Origin: Methanogenium sp.
Lineage (GTDB): Archaea; Halobacteriota; Methanomicrobia; Methanomicrobiales; Methanomicrobiaceae
NCBI GenBank assembly: GCA_030595665.1
Contig: JAUVCV010000003.1
Coordinates: 40,975 to 104,974, forward strand
Direction: 5' to 3'
Length of the DNA stretch: 64,000 nucleotides
The notes beneath the pieces were generated by a model, which did no database searches, was not told the origin of the DNA, and saw only the letters and a list, made by a program, of their open reading frames with translations. Shown one piece after another: positions 1-9,096 of this stretch. A program made the position numbers and the translations under genes. Every line of letters starts with the position of its first letter. The stretch's first letter is position 1.

Positions 1-81
1 GGTTACCGAAATCTGATCAACGGTAAATGAGGCCCCACTGGCAGAGAAGGGAATAATTGCTGCACAGAGCATCAGGCGCAT
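1..81 (-). CDS. N-terminus of a secreted protein, cut by the window edge
   Basis: An open frame starts with ATG at 81 and runs off the left edge. Its 27 readable residues begin MRLMLCAAIIPFSASGA, which looks like a short Sec signal peptide with a small-residue cleavage region, followed by a polar start of a mature domain. A purine-rich stretch (cagggaat) precedes the ATG. Only the signal-like segment is visible, so no function can be given, and a chance frame is possible. Confidence 0.35.
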   Translation of the reverse strand, partial: MRLMLCAAIIPFSASGASFTVDQISVT

Positions 82-416
82 ACATTCCCTGCCTGTCAAC
101 ACCTGATACATATGACTATCCAAAAAAAAGATTACTGCAGTGACCCGGTATCTCTGCCACCAAAGAGGACAATTGCTTAGTTCCCACAATAGTATTTAAA
201 CGAATTGATTGCACGCACAAATACTCACATATCCGGGTAAAAAACAAAAAACAGGATATATAATTATCCATTTCCGGGCACTGTCGGATTTTTCAGTGAT
301 AGGAGAGTATGAAATAGATTGCCTCAGTTCAAATCACCAAAAACAGTAATTGCTGCTTAAGGATGATCAATGATAACTGGATTTTCCGACATTACCCATT
401 TCCGGATGGAACAGAA
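82..416. other. Intergenic stretch without a recognisable gene
   Basis: No convincing coding frame is seen. The stretch is AT-rich and holds a TATA-like tatttaaa near 193-200 and a run of A around 240-250. The frames that open at 363 and 370 on the plus strand are antisense to the arginine decarboxylase gene and are taken as shadows. Confidence 0.5.
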
Positions 417-920
417 TCAGTCCATCAGAAATACGGCTGCTGCAATGACGGATGTCCATTGCCCATCATCACCAACAACTGTACTCTTCGTCACATTCAT
501 AGTCTGCTTAAGTGCACTCTCGGAGATACTGCCAAACATATCCTTCGCAAGTTTTTCCGCATATTTTCCAGACTGTTCAGGCCCCATACCAAATGAATGA
601 TGCTCAGTAAAGTACCCCCAGTGAGATTCCATATCTTCCGGAATTGCAACACCAATTGATGAACAAATTCTCCGATGAGGTTCATTTGAAGAAAGACGTG
701 AAAACACGGTAAAAACAATACTGCCTGCACGCAAATCCGGAAGTGCTTCCTCTTTTGTTATAATTCTGCATTTTGGAGGAAGTATTGAACTGACAGTCAC
801 AATATTATAACATTCAATGGATGCGTCACGCAATGCCATCTCAAATGAAGTCAGTTCATCGGGACTCCGGCCAACACCGCAGGTAAAAAACACACGTTTT
901 GGTACAAATCTATCGCTCAT
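417..920 (-). CDS. pdaD: Pyruvoyl-dependent arginine decarboxylase
   Basis: Converts arginine to agmatine, the first step of archaeal polyamine synthesis. The 167-residue product has the family pattern: the N-terminal KRVFFTCGVGRSPDELTSFE, then the self-processing site VSSILPP with the Ser44-Ser45 pair where family members cleave themselves to make the pyruvoyl cofactor, then GVGRS and the conserved glutamate-rich C-terminal half (PEDMESHWGYFTEHHSFG). Three in-frame starts exist (929 GTG/926 ATG/920 ATG); 920 is chosen because a good ribosome site, GGTGATGA, lies directly before it. It stands alone, ahead of the ferritin gene on the same strand with about 140 bases between. Confidence 0.93.
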   Translation of the reverse strand: MSDRFVPKRVFFTCGVGRSPDELTSFEMALRDASIECYNIVTVSSILPPKCRIITKEEALPDLRAGSIVFTVFSRLSSNEPHRRICSSIGVAIPEDMESHWGYFTEHHSFGMGPEQSGKYAEKLAKDMFGSISESALKQTMNVTKSTVVGDDGQWTSVIAAAVFLMD

Positions 921-1060
921 TTTCATCACCAGATTAGTCTAAATGTTTGGCTGTGTGCTCACTTAAAGGAAATTGAAGAAACAGTTGAATACCGACCAAA
1001 TTGTATGAATAATTGATTTCCAGTAACAGAAAAATAAAAGATATGGGAAAAAATAGTAAT

Positions 1061-1579
1061 TTACTCGGCCTGTGTTACCAGCGGATGATATACTCTCGCG
1101 GCAAGATCCTTGTCGACCATAAAGAGAATACCCATTCCTGAATCATCACCGACCATAGTCAGTTTCTCAAGGATGGTGCGTGCATTCTCCTCCTCCTCAA
1201 CCTGTTCGTCCACAAACCACTGAAGCAGGTTATATGTCGCATGATCATGCTCCTCATGCGCAATCTCAACAAGATTATTGATCTTTGCGGTGACTGACTG
1301 TTCATGGTCATACTGAAACTCAAAAGCCTTTTCCGGAGATTCCCACAGAGAAGGAGGGGCGTCTATTGCCTGAAGTTCTATGATTCCGCCACGGGAAAGA
1401 ACATAATCATAGAATTTCATTGCATGGTCACGCTCTTCCATCGCCTGAATCCGTTCCCAGTTTGCAAAACCACGCAGCCCGATAGAATCATACCAGGCTG
1501 ACATGGAAAGATAAAGATATGAGGAATAGAATTCCCATTTCATCTGCTCATTGATTGCGTCAATAATTTTTCCATTCAT
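1061..1579 (-). CDS. ftnA: Ferritin
   Basis: Cytoplasmic iron-storage protein that oxidises Fe(II) and stores it in a 24-mer shell. The 172-residue length is usual for non-haem bacterial/archaeal ferritin. Ferroxidase residues are visible in the first helices (MKWEFYSSYLYLSMSAW, then AMEERDHAMKFYDYV) and in helix C/D (HEEHDHATYNLLQWFVDEQVEEE). The ATG at 1579 has a strong ribosome site, AGGTGATGA, nine bases upstream. It appears monocistronic. A protective role against oxygen or iron stress is inferred from the family. Confidence 0.95.
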   Translation of the reverse strand: MNGKIIDAINEQMKWEFYSSYLYLSMSAWYDSIGLRGFANWERIQAMEERDHAMKFYDYVLSRGGIIELQAIDAPPSLWESPEKAFEFQYDHEQSVTAKINNLVEIAHEEHDHATYNLLQWFVDEQVEEEENARTILEKLTMVGDDSGMGILFMVDKDLAARVYHPLVTQAE

Positions 1580-1662
1580 TATTTTTCATCACCTCGTCCA
1601 ACCTCAACACTGCTCAGTAACAACGCATAATATAAAAAAACTATGGATGAGAAGACCGGAAG

Positions 1663-2511
1663 TCATCTGCGTCCATCAATGAAGCGCATGATAAAGGATT
1701 TTTTATCCCCATAATCCTGCTGCAGGAGAGGAACACCCACGTGAAATCGTTCCCGCTCCTTCCGGAATATTACTCCAAGAGCGATTTTTCCGGAATCATC
1801 ATACCGGTATTCCCGCACAAGACGGCAGGCTGCATCAAAATCATCGGGATTATGATCAAGAGGAACGTACACCTTTCCGCCATACTCTTCTGTTTTATCA
1901 AGATAGCTTGCACAGATCTGGAGGATGTCGATGAATGAAAACCCGGAATGGGATATACCCGCATACATGAGCTCTTTCAGTTCTTTCCCCCGCCGGGAAT
2001 ACCCGCGTGCAACAAAACTGCAACCGGCTGAAAGCAGCAGTTCGGGCGGATTAAATGTGATTTCTCCGGTATCATACGGGTTTGATTTGCTATGGTATTC
2101 TCCGGGAGACGTTGGGGTAGGCTGCCCCTTAGTCAGTCCATAGACACGATTATTGTGTACAAGAACGGTCATATTCACATTCCGTTTTGCTGCAAACAGG
2201 AGGTGTGCAATACCCTCCGCATAGGCATCCCCGTCCCCCACACAGCAGATCACCTTCAGGTCGGGGTTTGCCATGCAGATTCCTGTCGCGAAGGAGACTG
2301 ACCTCCCGTGAAGGGAATAGAACGAATTAATATTCAGGTAATCGGCCATCTTTGCGTGGCACCCGATACCTGAAACGAGCACCATCTGTTCACGGGGAGT
2401 GCCCTCTGCCTCCAGACGGAGAATGACATCTTTGAGTGCATGCTCAATGGCAAAATTACCACATCCCGGACACCACGTGTTCTGCGCATCTGTTATGAGC
2501 CCTGTTGTCAT
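1663..2511 (-). CDS. korB: 2-oxoacid:ferredoxin oxidoreductase, beta subunit
   Basis: Thiamine-diphosphate subunit of a 2-oxoacid:ferredoxin oxidoreductase. The N-terminus has the conserved WCPGCGNFAIEHAL cysteine pair, the TPP-binding GDGDAYAEG (a GDG motif) is near residue 90, and the C-terminal QQDYGDKKSFIMRF extension follows. Its ATG overlaps the stop of the alpha-subunit gene (ATGA, 2508-2511), so the two are translationally coupled. The substrate cannot be fixed from sequence; 2-oxoglutarate is the usual assignment for this two-gene form, but a branched-chain or aryl 2-oxoacid is possible. Confidence 0.88.
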   Translation of the reverse strand: MTTGLITDAQNTWCPGCGNFAIEHALKDVILRLEAEGTPREQMVLVSGIGCHAKMADYLNINSFYSLHGRSVSFATGICMANPDLKVICCVGDGDAYAEGIAHLLFAAKRNVNMTVLVHNNRVYGLTKGQPTPTSPGEYHSKSNPYDTGEITFNPPELLLSAGCSFVARGYSRRGKELKELMYAGISHSGFSFIDILQICASYLDKTEEYGGKVYVPLDHNPDDFDAACRLVREYRYDDSGKIALGVIFRKERERFHVGVPLLQQDYGDKKSFIMRFIDGRR

Positions 2512-4163
2512 TCAACAAACCCCCAGAGGTCTTCCACCAGTTGATCCAGAGTGAAAGGCCGTCCGTCAAACCGGGGCAATCTGACATCAACCGGAATACC
2601 ATGCGCTTCACAGATATCTGCCAACTGTCCCGAATAATTATCTTCCGGAAGGAATGTCATACCGGAATAGCGTGTCGCTGCAAGCATCTCAGTTTCCGGA
2701 AACGGATGCATAACAATTGGCTGAACCAATTTCATTCCCACGATCTGTGCTGCCTCACGGCAGAGTGATGCATTTGAACCCCAGGATATCAGGCACATAT
2801 CCGAATCTAAATTGCCTGAAATCTGAACCGGATTCAACTGCGAAACCGCCTCTTTCATGTATGGAATCTTTTTCATCTGTTTTTTGGTCATTGATGCGAT
2901 CTGCATACCGTCATCAACAGATATGCCACGTTCATCATGCGATTTGCTGTTTCCTTTAATTACATGCCCCAAAAGGGGAGGGGAGGCGTACGGGGAAATG
3001 CCATCTTCAGTATCCCTATACCTCAGGTATTCACCTGGACCTTCCCAAAGAGGGAGAGAAACAGGTAAATGTGCCGATAATAATTCAGGAGCTACCGTGT
3101 ATAACCCCTCTGACAGAGTTTTATCTGTCATCAGAATGGAAGGAACCTGAAACTGCCAGGATAATGACAATGCATGGCCCGCCCATTCAAATGCCTGCTG
3201 TGCATCCCCGGGAGCAAAAACAAACCGGGGAAATTCACCATGACCTGCATGAATCGCAAAATGAAGATCTGACTGAGCAGTATATGTCGGAGTACCGGTG
3301 GAAGGGCCACTCCTCTGTGCAAGAACAATGGTAATCGGGATTTCTGCCATGCCTGCCATTGAAAGTGCCTCTGTCATCAGGCAGAAACCCCCGCCTGACG
3401 TACCAACAGCAGTTTTTGCCCCGGCATATGCCATACCCTCCGCCATTGTGATCACTGCAATTTCACTCTCCGGCTGAAAAACCTGTACCCCCGTCTCACC
3501 GGAAGCGCCCGCCATGAAATGAAGAATGCCGGTTGAAGGACTCATCGGGTATGCAATATACCCATTCAGCCCGGCAGAAAGTAAACCAAGAGAAAGAGCT
3601 TCATTTCCAGAGAGAAGAATCCCCGGTGACTTTTTCAGGCGCTTTAATTCTTTTTTCTCAGTCTGCATCCGGAAAGCATCCCGGGCGATTCCAAGATTTT
3701 TTTCGGTGAATCTATGCATCCCATGCGAAATAACGGATGCAACAGATTCCCATTCCATACCAATGGCAGACGCGAGAGCACCGATCATTGCAGTATTTTC
3801 CATGACGGCAGACCCTTCATTTTTCTCAACAATACGCTTCAGAGGAATTCCGGAACCGGCATCCGATTGCACACTATCAGAGTTATAAATAATCAGGGCA
3901 TCACGTTTGCAGTCATTCTGATGACGCCGAAGTGTTGTCGGGTCCATTGCCAGGAGAATATCAATTCCCGAACGATGTGTTCCTATAGGATGGGTGCTGG
4001 CGCGGATTACAGAAAAATTGTGTCCGCCGCGTATCAGTGACGGATAATCATAATACATATATGCATAATATCCAAGGCGCGTAAAAATGCGGGCAATCAT
4101 CTGGCCCGCAAGATTAATTCCATCCCCCGCCTTCCCCCCAATCAAAACAGAACACTCATCCAT
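2508..4163 (-). CDS. korA: 2-oxoacid:ferredoxin oxidoreductase, fused gamma-alpha subunit
   Basis: Partner of the beta subunit just downstream. The first ~180 residues are a gamma (catalytic-gamma) domain, opening with CSVLIGGKAGDGINLAGQMI; the rest is the alpha pyrimidine-binding domain (GNEALSLGLLSAGLNGYIAYPMSP, then TSGGGFCLMTEALSMAGMAEIP). This fusion order is typical of archaeal two-subunit enzymes. The frame is open further upstream, but the ATG at 4163 is chosen because GGAGATGA lies just before it and the family begins with the GGxGGDGI-like motif a few residues later. The enzyme would couple 2-oxoacid oxidation or reductive carboxylation to ferredoxin. Confidence 0.88.
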   Translation of the reverse strand: MDECSVLIGGKAGDGINLAGQMIARIFTRLGYYAYMYYDYPSLIRGGHNFSVIRASTHPIGTHRSGIDILLAMDPTTLRRHQNDCKRDALIIYNSDSVQSDAGSGIPLKRIVEKNEGSAVMENTAMIGALASAIGMEWESVASVISHGMHRFTEKNLGIARDAFRMQTEKKELKRLKKSPGILLSGNEALSLGLLSAGLNGYIAYPMSPSTGILHFMAGASGETGVQVFQPESEIAVITMAEGMAYAGAKTAVGTSGGGFCLMTEALSMAGMAEIPITIVLAQRSGPSTGTPTYTAQSDLHFAIHAGHGEFPRFVFAPGDAQQAFEWAGHALSLSWQFQVPSILMTDKTLSEGLYTVAPELLSAHLPVSLPLWEGPGEYLRYRDTEDGISPYASPPLLGHVIKGNSKSHDERGISVDDGMQIASMTKKQMKKIPYMKEAVSQLNPVQISGNLDSDMCLISWGSNASLCREAAQIVGMKLVQPIVMHPFPETEMLAATRYSGMTFLPEDNYSGQLADICEAHGIPVDVRLPRFDGRPFTLDQLVEDLWGFVE

Positions 4164-4619
4164 TGAACAGTCATCTCCTTTGAACCTGCATGGAGATGAA
4201 AAATACATAATGGTTGCGTATTTCGGGCCTATAGAATTGCTGCGAAGCAAACGAAGACGGACATAACTATGCAAACCGGTCGGATGCATATCGAAACCCG
4301 GGGCTATACTACATCATTCCTGTTTTGAGCAACCCGTTTTCACCCTTTTTGAATCCCTGTATAGGGAGATTGGGAGGTGAAACGGGCGTATTTTGTGCTC
4401 ATTTTTACTGCCGGAAAAAAACGACCACAATGCCTTTTATTTGCTAAAATATGGATTTTTTGCAGATTACTGAGGGGTCTCCATTGCCAAATAGTTTGGG
4501 AGGATGTTATTGTTTATCTCCGGTTGAGAAGGGCTCCCTCAGGGCTTCTGTGTGGATGTGTTTTTTCCAGTGCGGTAGGCCCACATTTCAGGAATACACA
4601 TTAACTGCACTATTTTTTT
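4164..4619. other. Intergenic region upstream of korA
   Basis: About 450 bases without a supported gene. A TATA-like ttatgtattt (reading toward korA) lies near 4200-4212, a plausible korA promoter. Short frames at 4377-4723 have no family resemblance and poor composition and are not accepted. Confidence 0.4.
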
Positions 4620-5366
4620 TTACTGCTGCACAATTGCGGAAGCCTCTTCATCAAAAGGATTTGTCCGGAGGGCAAGAGAGAACATATAGGGATAACTGTT
4701 CTTCAGATACTCCATATACCTGACCCATTCGCTGACGAGTTCTTTATAGACCCGGTCAATATCTCCTCCGATATGCTGGCAGTCACTTTCAGGAAGGCAG
4801 TCAAAACCGGGACGGCGCTGCAGTTCTTCATTCAGGTGGAATACGGCACGCAGAAGTTCGGTGAATTTCTGATTCTCCAGAAGGACAGGGTTTTCAAGCA
4901 AACGAAGAAGAAAATCACGTTTCTGCATAAGAAAAGAGTCCAGTTCAGCAAGATCTAACTCGCCCCAGTTAACAGAAAAGGAGTGACCATCAATTGATGC
5001 TGATGCACTACGAAAACGCTCTGCCCCCCAGTCATTGCCAACAATAAGCTTGTTTCGCAGATCAGAGGAGTCTTCGTCATAATCGGAAAGGACAGTTAAG
5101 AGGTGATTCCCCACTTCAGCAAAGAATGTCCCGATAACCATATTGAGTTTCTGCATTTTTTCCTGATGAGAACGGAGAGTCAGCAGGTGATTAAGTACCA
5201 CAGTCACCAGAAGAACACTGATTGGAAGAAACCCTATCGCATTAAATAGGTAATTAATGGTATTTTCCGGATTATGGAGCAGAAGCATCTTTGTTGAGTA
5301 AATGACTACGGATGCTGCCACCAGAAAAAGTGCAAGTTTCATCTCCCAGGTACCTAATTTTTTCAT
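4620..5366 (-). CDS. Two-helix membrane protein of unknown function
   Basis: A 248-residue protein I do not recognise. Two hydrophobic helices lie near the N-terminus (LALFLVAASVVIYSTKML and NAIGFLPISVLLVTVVLNHLL), followed by a long soluble, helix-rich domain of about 180 residues with charged heptad-like stretches. The ATG at 5366 is chosen over 5423 because CCGGAGATGA stands seven bases before it. It is divergent from the lipoprotein gene, with which it shares a ~95-base promoter region. A sensor or anchoring role is possible but unsupported. Confidence 0.7.
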   Translation of the reverse strand: MKKLGTWEMKLALFLVAASVVIYSTKMLLLHNPENTINYLFNAIGFLPISVLLVTVVLNHLLTLRSHQEKMQKLNMVIGTFFAEVGNHLLTVLSDYDEDSSDLRNKLIVGNDWGAERFRSASASIDGHSFSVNWGELDLAELDSFLMQKRDFLLRLLENPVLLENQKFTELLRAVFHLNEELQRRPGFDCLPESDCQHIGGDIDRVYKELVSEWVRYMEYLKNSYPYMFSLALRTNPFDEEASAIVQQ

Positions 5367-5461
5367 TTTTTGTTCATCTCCGGGACATACTGTACATTCA
5401 TATCTGTACCGGATGCCAGACATCCGATAAGAATAAATATAGCATTTCCATATGGAATGAT

Positions 5462-5941
5462 ATGATTAAAAAGGCATCAATTGTTCTGATTGTTCTTGTA
5501 ATCGGGATGGTATGTATAGCCGGGTGTACCTCGGATACCGGCGAGGCTACCGCAACGCCCACACCAGTCCCTGTGCAGACACCGGCTCCAACAACAACAC
5601 CGGTAGCACCTGTTCTCGTGCCTCAGCCAACCGATGTTGTACCGACAACACAGTTTGTAGACGTTGCTGCTTCAAAAGATCCGATAACAGGTGATATCAC
5701 CGTCTCATTTAGGGGTGGAAAAGGGCAGGCTATGGTCAGCGACGTAGAGGTGGTTGTGATATCCGGCACCGGCACACAGACCACCAAATACATTGACCTC
5801 GATGCAGCAGGAGATAAGGAAGCAGTATTCAAAGTGGATGATGGAGAAGCGACACGGGGAGAGGACCGGGTCATCGTCACGGTCACCTTTAACGATGCCA
5901 AAAGCTACAAAATATATGACGATGTCCTTTCCAGGACCTGA
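5462..5941 (+). CDS. Predicted lipoprotein with Thr/Pro-rich linker
   Basis: The 159-residue product starts with a lysine pair and a hydrophobic segment ending in the lipobox VCIAGC, so the cysteine at about residue 22 is likely lipid-modified and the protein anchored outside the cell. A Thr/Pro/Val-rich linker (about residues 25-60) leads to an ~100-residue beta-rich domain (ITGDITVSFRGGKGQAMVSD). Such short lipoproteins are common in Methanomicrobiales. ATG 5462 is chosen because the signal peptide starts there; the frame is open upstream but overlaps the opposite gene. The ligand is unknown. Confidence 0.75.
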   Translation: MIKKASIVLIVLVIGMVCIAGCTSDTGEATATPTPVPVQTPAPTTTPVAPVLVPQPTDVVPTTQFVDVAASKDPITGDITVSFRGGKGQAMVSDVEVVVISGTGTQTTKYIDLDAAGDKEAVFKVDDGEATRGEDRVIVTVTFNDAKSYKIYDDVLSRT

Positions 5942-5957
5942 TGTAGAAAAAGGATGA

Positions 5958-6650
5958 TTACGATTTATCACTCTTTTTTTGAACCGTCCAGTGCAGAAGA
6001 ATTCCTTTGTCTATTTTTTCAGCGCTATTAAGAACAAGAGAGGGAAAATCAGCCTCATTGGTAAATCCTTCACCATCTGCCGGGGTGGGTGCATCTTTCC
6101 CGCCAATGATCATATTTCCAATACAGGTGTAGAGTTCATCAACAAGCCCTTCTGCAAAAAGAGAACCAATAAGCGTGCCACCACCCTCAACCATAAGACT
6201 CCGAATCCCAAGAGTCCCCAGATATTCCAAAAAGGATGAAAGCCTGACCCGTTCATCCCCACACACCTGAATTTCAGCATATTGTGAGAGAAGAGCAGTC
6301 TTTGCAGGATCTGCGGAACCCGTTACAGCAATAATTCTTTTGCCGGGACCTTTATGCAGGATATCCGCATCCACAGGTGTTCTTGCCCTGCTGTCAATGA
6401 CAATACGAACAGGATTTTCATCCCTGCCTTCATCTGTCCTGTTTTTTCTAAGCAGCACATCTTTAACGGTAAGAGAGGGATCATCAGCAAGCACGGTCCC
6501 TATCCCTACCATGATCGCATCACACTGCGACTTTATCAGATCAACACGTCTGAAATCAGAATCTCCTGATATTCTGACCTGTCTGCGTTCTTTTGTTGAA
6601 AGTTTACCGTCTGCACTCATTGCCACGTTGACAAACACATGAGGCCGCAT
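5958..6650 (-). CDS. arfC: 2,5-diamino-6-(ribosylamino)-4(3H)-pyrimidinone 5'-phosphate reductase
   Basis: NAD(P)H-dependent reductase acting early in archaeal riboflavin and F420 biosynthesis, related to the C-terminal domain of RibD. Visible family signatures are VNVAMSADGKLS at the N-terminus, CDAIMVGIGTVLADDPSLTV, PVRIVIDS, and the nucleotide-binding LMVEGGGTLIGSLFAEGLVDE near residue 165-185. Length (230 residues) is normal. ATG 6650 starts at the conserved RPHVFVN; no strong ribosome site is seen, and it begins 11 bases after the stop of the msrB remnant, so it may be co-transcribed with it. Confidence 0.9.
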   Translation of the reverse strand: MRPHVFVNVAMSADGKLSTKERRQVRISGDSDFRRVDLIKSQCDAIMVGIGTVLADDPSLTVKDVLLRKNRTDEGRDENPVRIVIDSRARTPVDADILHKGPGKRIIAVTGSADPAKTALLSQYAEIQVCGDERVRLSSFLEYLGTLGIRSLMVEGGGTLIGSLFAEGLVDELYTCIGNMIIGGKDAPTPADGEGFTNEADFPSLVLNSAEKIDKGILLHWTVQKKSDKS

Positions 6651-6660
6651 ACAGTAGCAT

Positions 6661-7008
6661 TTATTCACGCCCGGATTTAGCCATATTGGTATCAGATTGG
6701 TGCATTCCACATACGATGAGGTCAAGAGACAGGGAATTCATACAATACCGCGTCCTATCTGGCGCGGGACCGTCATCAAAGACATGCCCAAGGTGAGCGT
6801 TGCACCGGCGGCAGAGTACCTCCGTGCGCACCATCCCATTTGAACTATCTTCACACAGTTCGACATTATCCGGGCAGACAGGGCGGGAAAAGCCTGGCCA
6901 CCCTGTTTCATGCATATACCTGTCCATACCAGTTGAAATACATTGCCGATACAGCAGAGGAGACTCATTTTTCAATACATGATGAGGTGCTGTAGAGAAA
7001 GAGAACAA
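6661..7008 (-). pseudogene. msrB: Peptide methionine-R-sulfoxide reductase, degenerate N-terminal half
   Basis: The C-terminal half is a clear MsrB: ETGWPGFSRP, VRTEVLCRRCNAHLGHVFDDG (second zinc CxxC plus the HLGHVFDDG signature) and RYCMNSLSLDL, where the Cys is the catalytic residue. The N-terminal half is shrunken: HVLKNESP matches the family start, but about 12-15 residues that should carry the first zinc CxxC are missing, leaving CISTG. The result is 115 residues instead of about 135-150 with only half of the zinc site. It may be a decayed gene or a divergent zinc-poor form; decay is more likely. Confidence 0.7.
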
Positions 7009-7048
7009 AAAATCCTTACAGTCACAAGAATAAAAATGAGAAAATTAG

Positions 7049-7122
7049 TGCCTCAGGCCGGATTTGAACCAGCGACAACCAGATCTTCAGTCTGGCGCTC
7101 TCCCAATCTGAGCTACTAAGGC
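7049..7122 (-). tRNA. tRNA-Phe (GAA)
   Basis: On the minus strand the acceptor stem GCCTTAG pairs with CTGAGGC (one G-T), the anticodon loop reads CTGAAGA giving anticodon GAA, and the T arm holds GGTTCAAATCC. The discriminator is A at 7049 and CCA is not encoded. The length is 74 nucleotides, with no intron seen. Confidence 0.95.
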
Positions 7123-7149
7123 TTGGATATTCATATTGGAACCACATAG

Positions 7150-7157
7150 ATATAATA
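7150..7157 (-). promoter_or_regulatory. TATA box for tRNA-Phe
   Basis: TATTATAT on the minus strand, about 28 bases before the mature 5' end of tRNA-Phe, matching the spacing of archaeal TATA boxes. Confidence 0.6.
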
Positions 7158-7225
7158 CCATCCATTTGATTTTTAGCAGACGAGTCAGGATATTTATTCC
7201 ACCACTTCCAAACGGTATTGATAAC

Positions 7226-8194
7226 ATGGGGAAGAAAAAGGGAAATTCAAAATCAAAGAGAGATAATCTGCTCAAATCTATCTCAGAACGGAAAACAGAG
7301 ATTGTACACCTCTCACACAATGATCTTGACGCAGCAGGATGTGATGCAGTGCATCGGATGAAATATGGAACCGTGTTCACCGTATGGTCATCAGTGGGTT
7401 CATTTCCATCAATGCTGCGCGACATCGGCACACTGCCGGGAAAAGGCCACCTCCTCAGCATCTCCGACCTTGGATACTGTAAGGATGCGGAGAAACTGGT
7501 GAAGGCAGCCATCAAAAACGAATGGAAAATCTGCTGGCGTGATCATCACCGGTGGACAGACGAAGAACTTCTCTCTATTCAGAATACCGGTGTCACCTGC
7601 ATTGTGGACACAACATGCTGCGCCGCTGCCATATGCGCAGGGGACCTTCTGCCCGGAGATAAAACCGCTGAAGAAGTCGCCAGAGTTGTCTGCGACTACG
7701 ACCTCTGGAAAAATGAGGACCCACGTGCAAAGGTGCTGGGTCAGATATGCACAAAGAGACACAATCTGAATCCGATCCGTGATCGCCTCTCGAAAGGCAT
7801 TATCACTGATGCCTGGATCACAGAAGAGTACCAAACAATTGAAAAAGAGCGACAGGATGCGATAAAAAAGAGCATCCGGCGGATGAAAATTATAGAATCC
7901 CGTTACCGGATTGCATTTGCCCCTATATACGGATATCCCAGTGAGACTGCACATGAAATACGGGACCTGTACAAAACCGATATCGAAGTAATATACGGAA
8001 CAAATGGCAGATTTTCAATACGTTCGCGAGTTCCCATCAGTCATCTCATTGCACGCCAATTCTCCGGCGGCGGACACCCACCCGCAGCAGGTGGCACATT
8101 CACAATAACTCTGAAAGATAAGATATCCCTGTTTTTCCTGAAAAAAGCCCGGTGTTTTGATGAACTGGTGCAGATTGCAGATACTCTTCCATAA
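7226..8194 (+). CDS. DHH-family phosphoesterase
   Basis: Manganese-dependent phosphoesterase of the DHH/DHHA1 superfamily, 322 residues. The metal site can be read in order: HLSHNDLDAAG (Asp pair), SDLGYC, the DHH signature as WRDHHRW, VCDYDLW, and the C-terminal DHHA1 GGGHPPAAGG. Family members cleave short oligonucleotides or cyclic dinucleotide products; the substrate here is not determinable. The start is put at ATG 7226, before the lysine-rich GKKKGNSKSKRD, which also avoids reading through the tRNA promoter. Confidence 0.85.
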   Translation: MGKKKGNSKSKRDNLLKSISERKTEIVHLSHNDLDAAGCDAVHRMKYGTVFTVWSSVGSFPSMLRDIGTLPGKGHLLSISDLGYCKDAEKLVKAAIKNEWKICWRDHHRWTDEELLSIQNTGVTCIVDTTCCAAAICAGDLLPGDKTAEEVARVVCDYDLWKNEDPRAKVLGQICTKRHNLNPIRDRLSKGIITDAWITEEYQTIEKERQDAIKKSIRRMKIIESRYRIAFAPIYGYPSETAHEIRDLYKTDIEVIYGTNGRFSIRSRVPISHLIARQFSGGGHPPAAGGTFTITLKDKISLFFLKKARCFDELVQIADTLP

Positions 8195-8268
8195 CTACAG
8201 TCAACCCCCATCACCCACCCTTATCCCAGACGCAATTTTCATAAAGACATAATTTAAACACCAGCAAC

Positions 8269-9054
8269 TCAGACCAAAACAAAGGCGTGTGAAGACACAC
8301 CTTCCCAGTATTTTCGTCCGCCACCGGAAGATAATCCGCCTGCGGCCAGGTCTTCGGGATCAAAATACGAGAGTAATCCGGAAAAATTCTTTTCTGTTCC
8401 ATCAATCACCGTTAATGACCGAATCTCATATTCATTCAGCAGATCAGGAATGACAGAGAGACGATGTGCAGGAAGAGACAGGGAACTCTGGACTTCAAGA
8501 ATTCCGGAAATTGCACGGGAACTCCCTGAAAGAGAATGGAGTAATACCCGTCTTCCGGGAAGCAGTTCACGCTCTAAAGATGAGAACTGATCACCAACAA
8601 TAATAGTCCCATATACCCCGGCATCACGAATCTCACGCATCAGGAGCCTGTACATACTACAGAGAGTGCTCTCATATTCCTCCCTGTCATGAAATACCCC
8701 GTCTTCAATCTTCAGTTGCAGAGGAGACGGCAGGACAGCCCATACCTTCCGGGAGAGTGAGACTGCGCGCGAAGCATCATCACAGAGATATTCTGGACGT
8801 ATCCAGGGTTCTTCACGCAGAAACCCGGAACGGATACCGCCAATTGAATCATACATCCTGTCTGCATAATACAACCCCCCATATGCAGGACGGGCAAGTC
8901 CTGACTGGTCTTTTAGTGAACATTCAACCTTAAATGAGAGAAGGTCGCACACCCCGCCTTTCTGCCTGCCCGTCCATGCGGCAAGGGTTGGCATATCCGG
9001 GTCCGGTTCTTCCCCGCCAAATGACCAGACCGGGAGGCTTCTTCGTTTATTCAT
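8269..9054 (-). CDS. Conserved-looking hypothetical protein
   Basis: A 261-residue soluble protein I do not recognise. It has one Cys-poor domain, a GTIIVGDQFSSLERELL segment and a Gly-rich GGLSSGGGRKYWEG near the C-terminus. Codon use matches its neighbours, so it is probably real. It is divergent from metG across only 42 bases. The shared TATA sequence (9065-9072) is only about 14 bases from this ATG, so either another promoter is used or the start is further in (next ATG around residue 20). Confidence 0.6.
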   Translation of the reverse strand: MNKRRSLPVWSFGGEEPDPDMPTLAAWTGRQKGGVCDLLSFKVECSLKDQSGLARPAYGGLYYADRMYDSIGGIRSGFLREEPWIRPEYLCDDASRAVSLSRKVWAVLPSPLQLKIEDGVFHDREEYESTLCSMYRLLMREIRDAGVYGTIIVGDQFSSLERELLPGRRVLLHSLSGSSRAISGILEVQSSLSLPAHRLSVIPDLLNEYEIRSLTVIDGTEKNFSGLLSYFDPEDLAAGGLSSGGGRKYWEGVSSHAFVLV

Positions 9055-9064
9055 TGATATTATG

Positions 9065-9072
9065 TATTTATA
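9065..9072 (+). promoter_or_regulatory. TATA box for metG
   Basis: TATTTATA centred 28 bases before the metG ATG at 9097. That spacing predicts a leaderless or very short-leader mRNA; no ribosome site is present before the ATG, which agrees. Confidence 0.6.
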
Positions 9073-9096
9073 CCATCAAATGCAAAAAAATTAGGC

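Noticed and set aside
363..600. Plus-strand frames at the left end
   Set aside because: They lie antisense to the well-supported arginine decarboxylase gene or in low-complexity upstream DNA.
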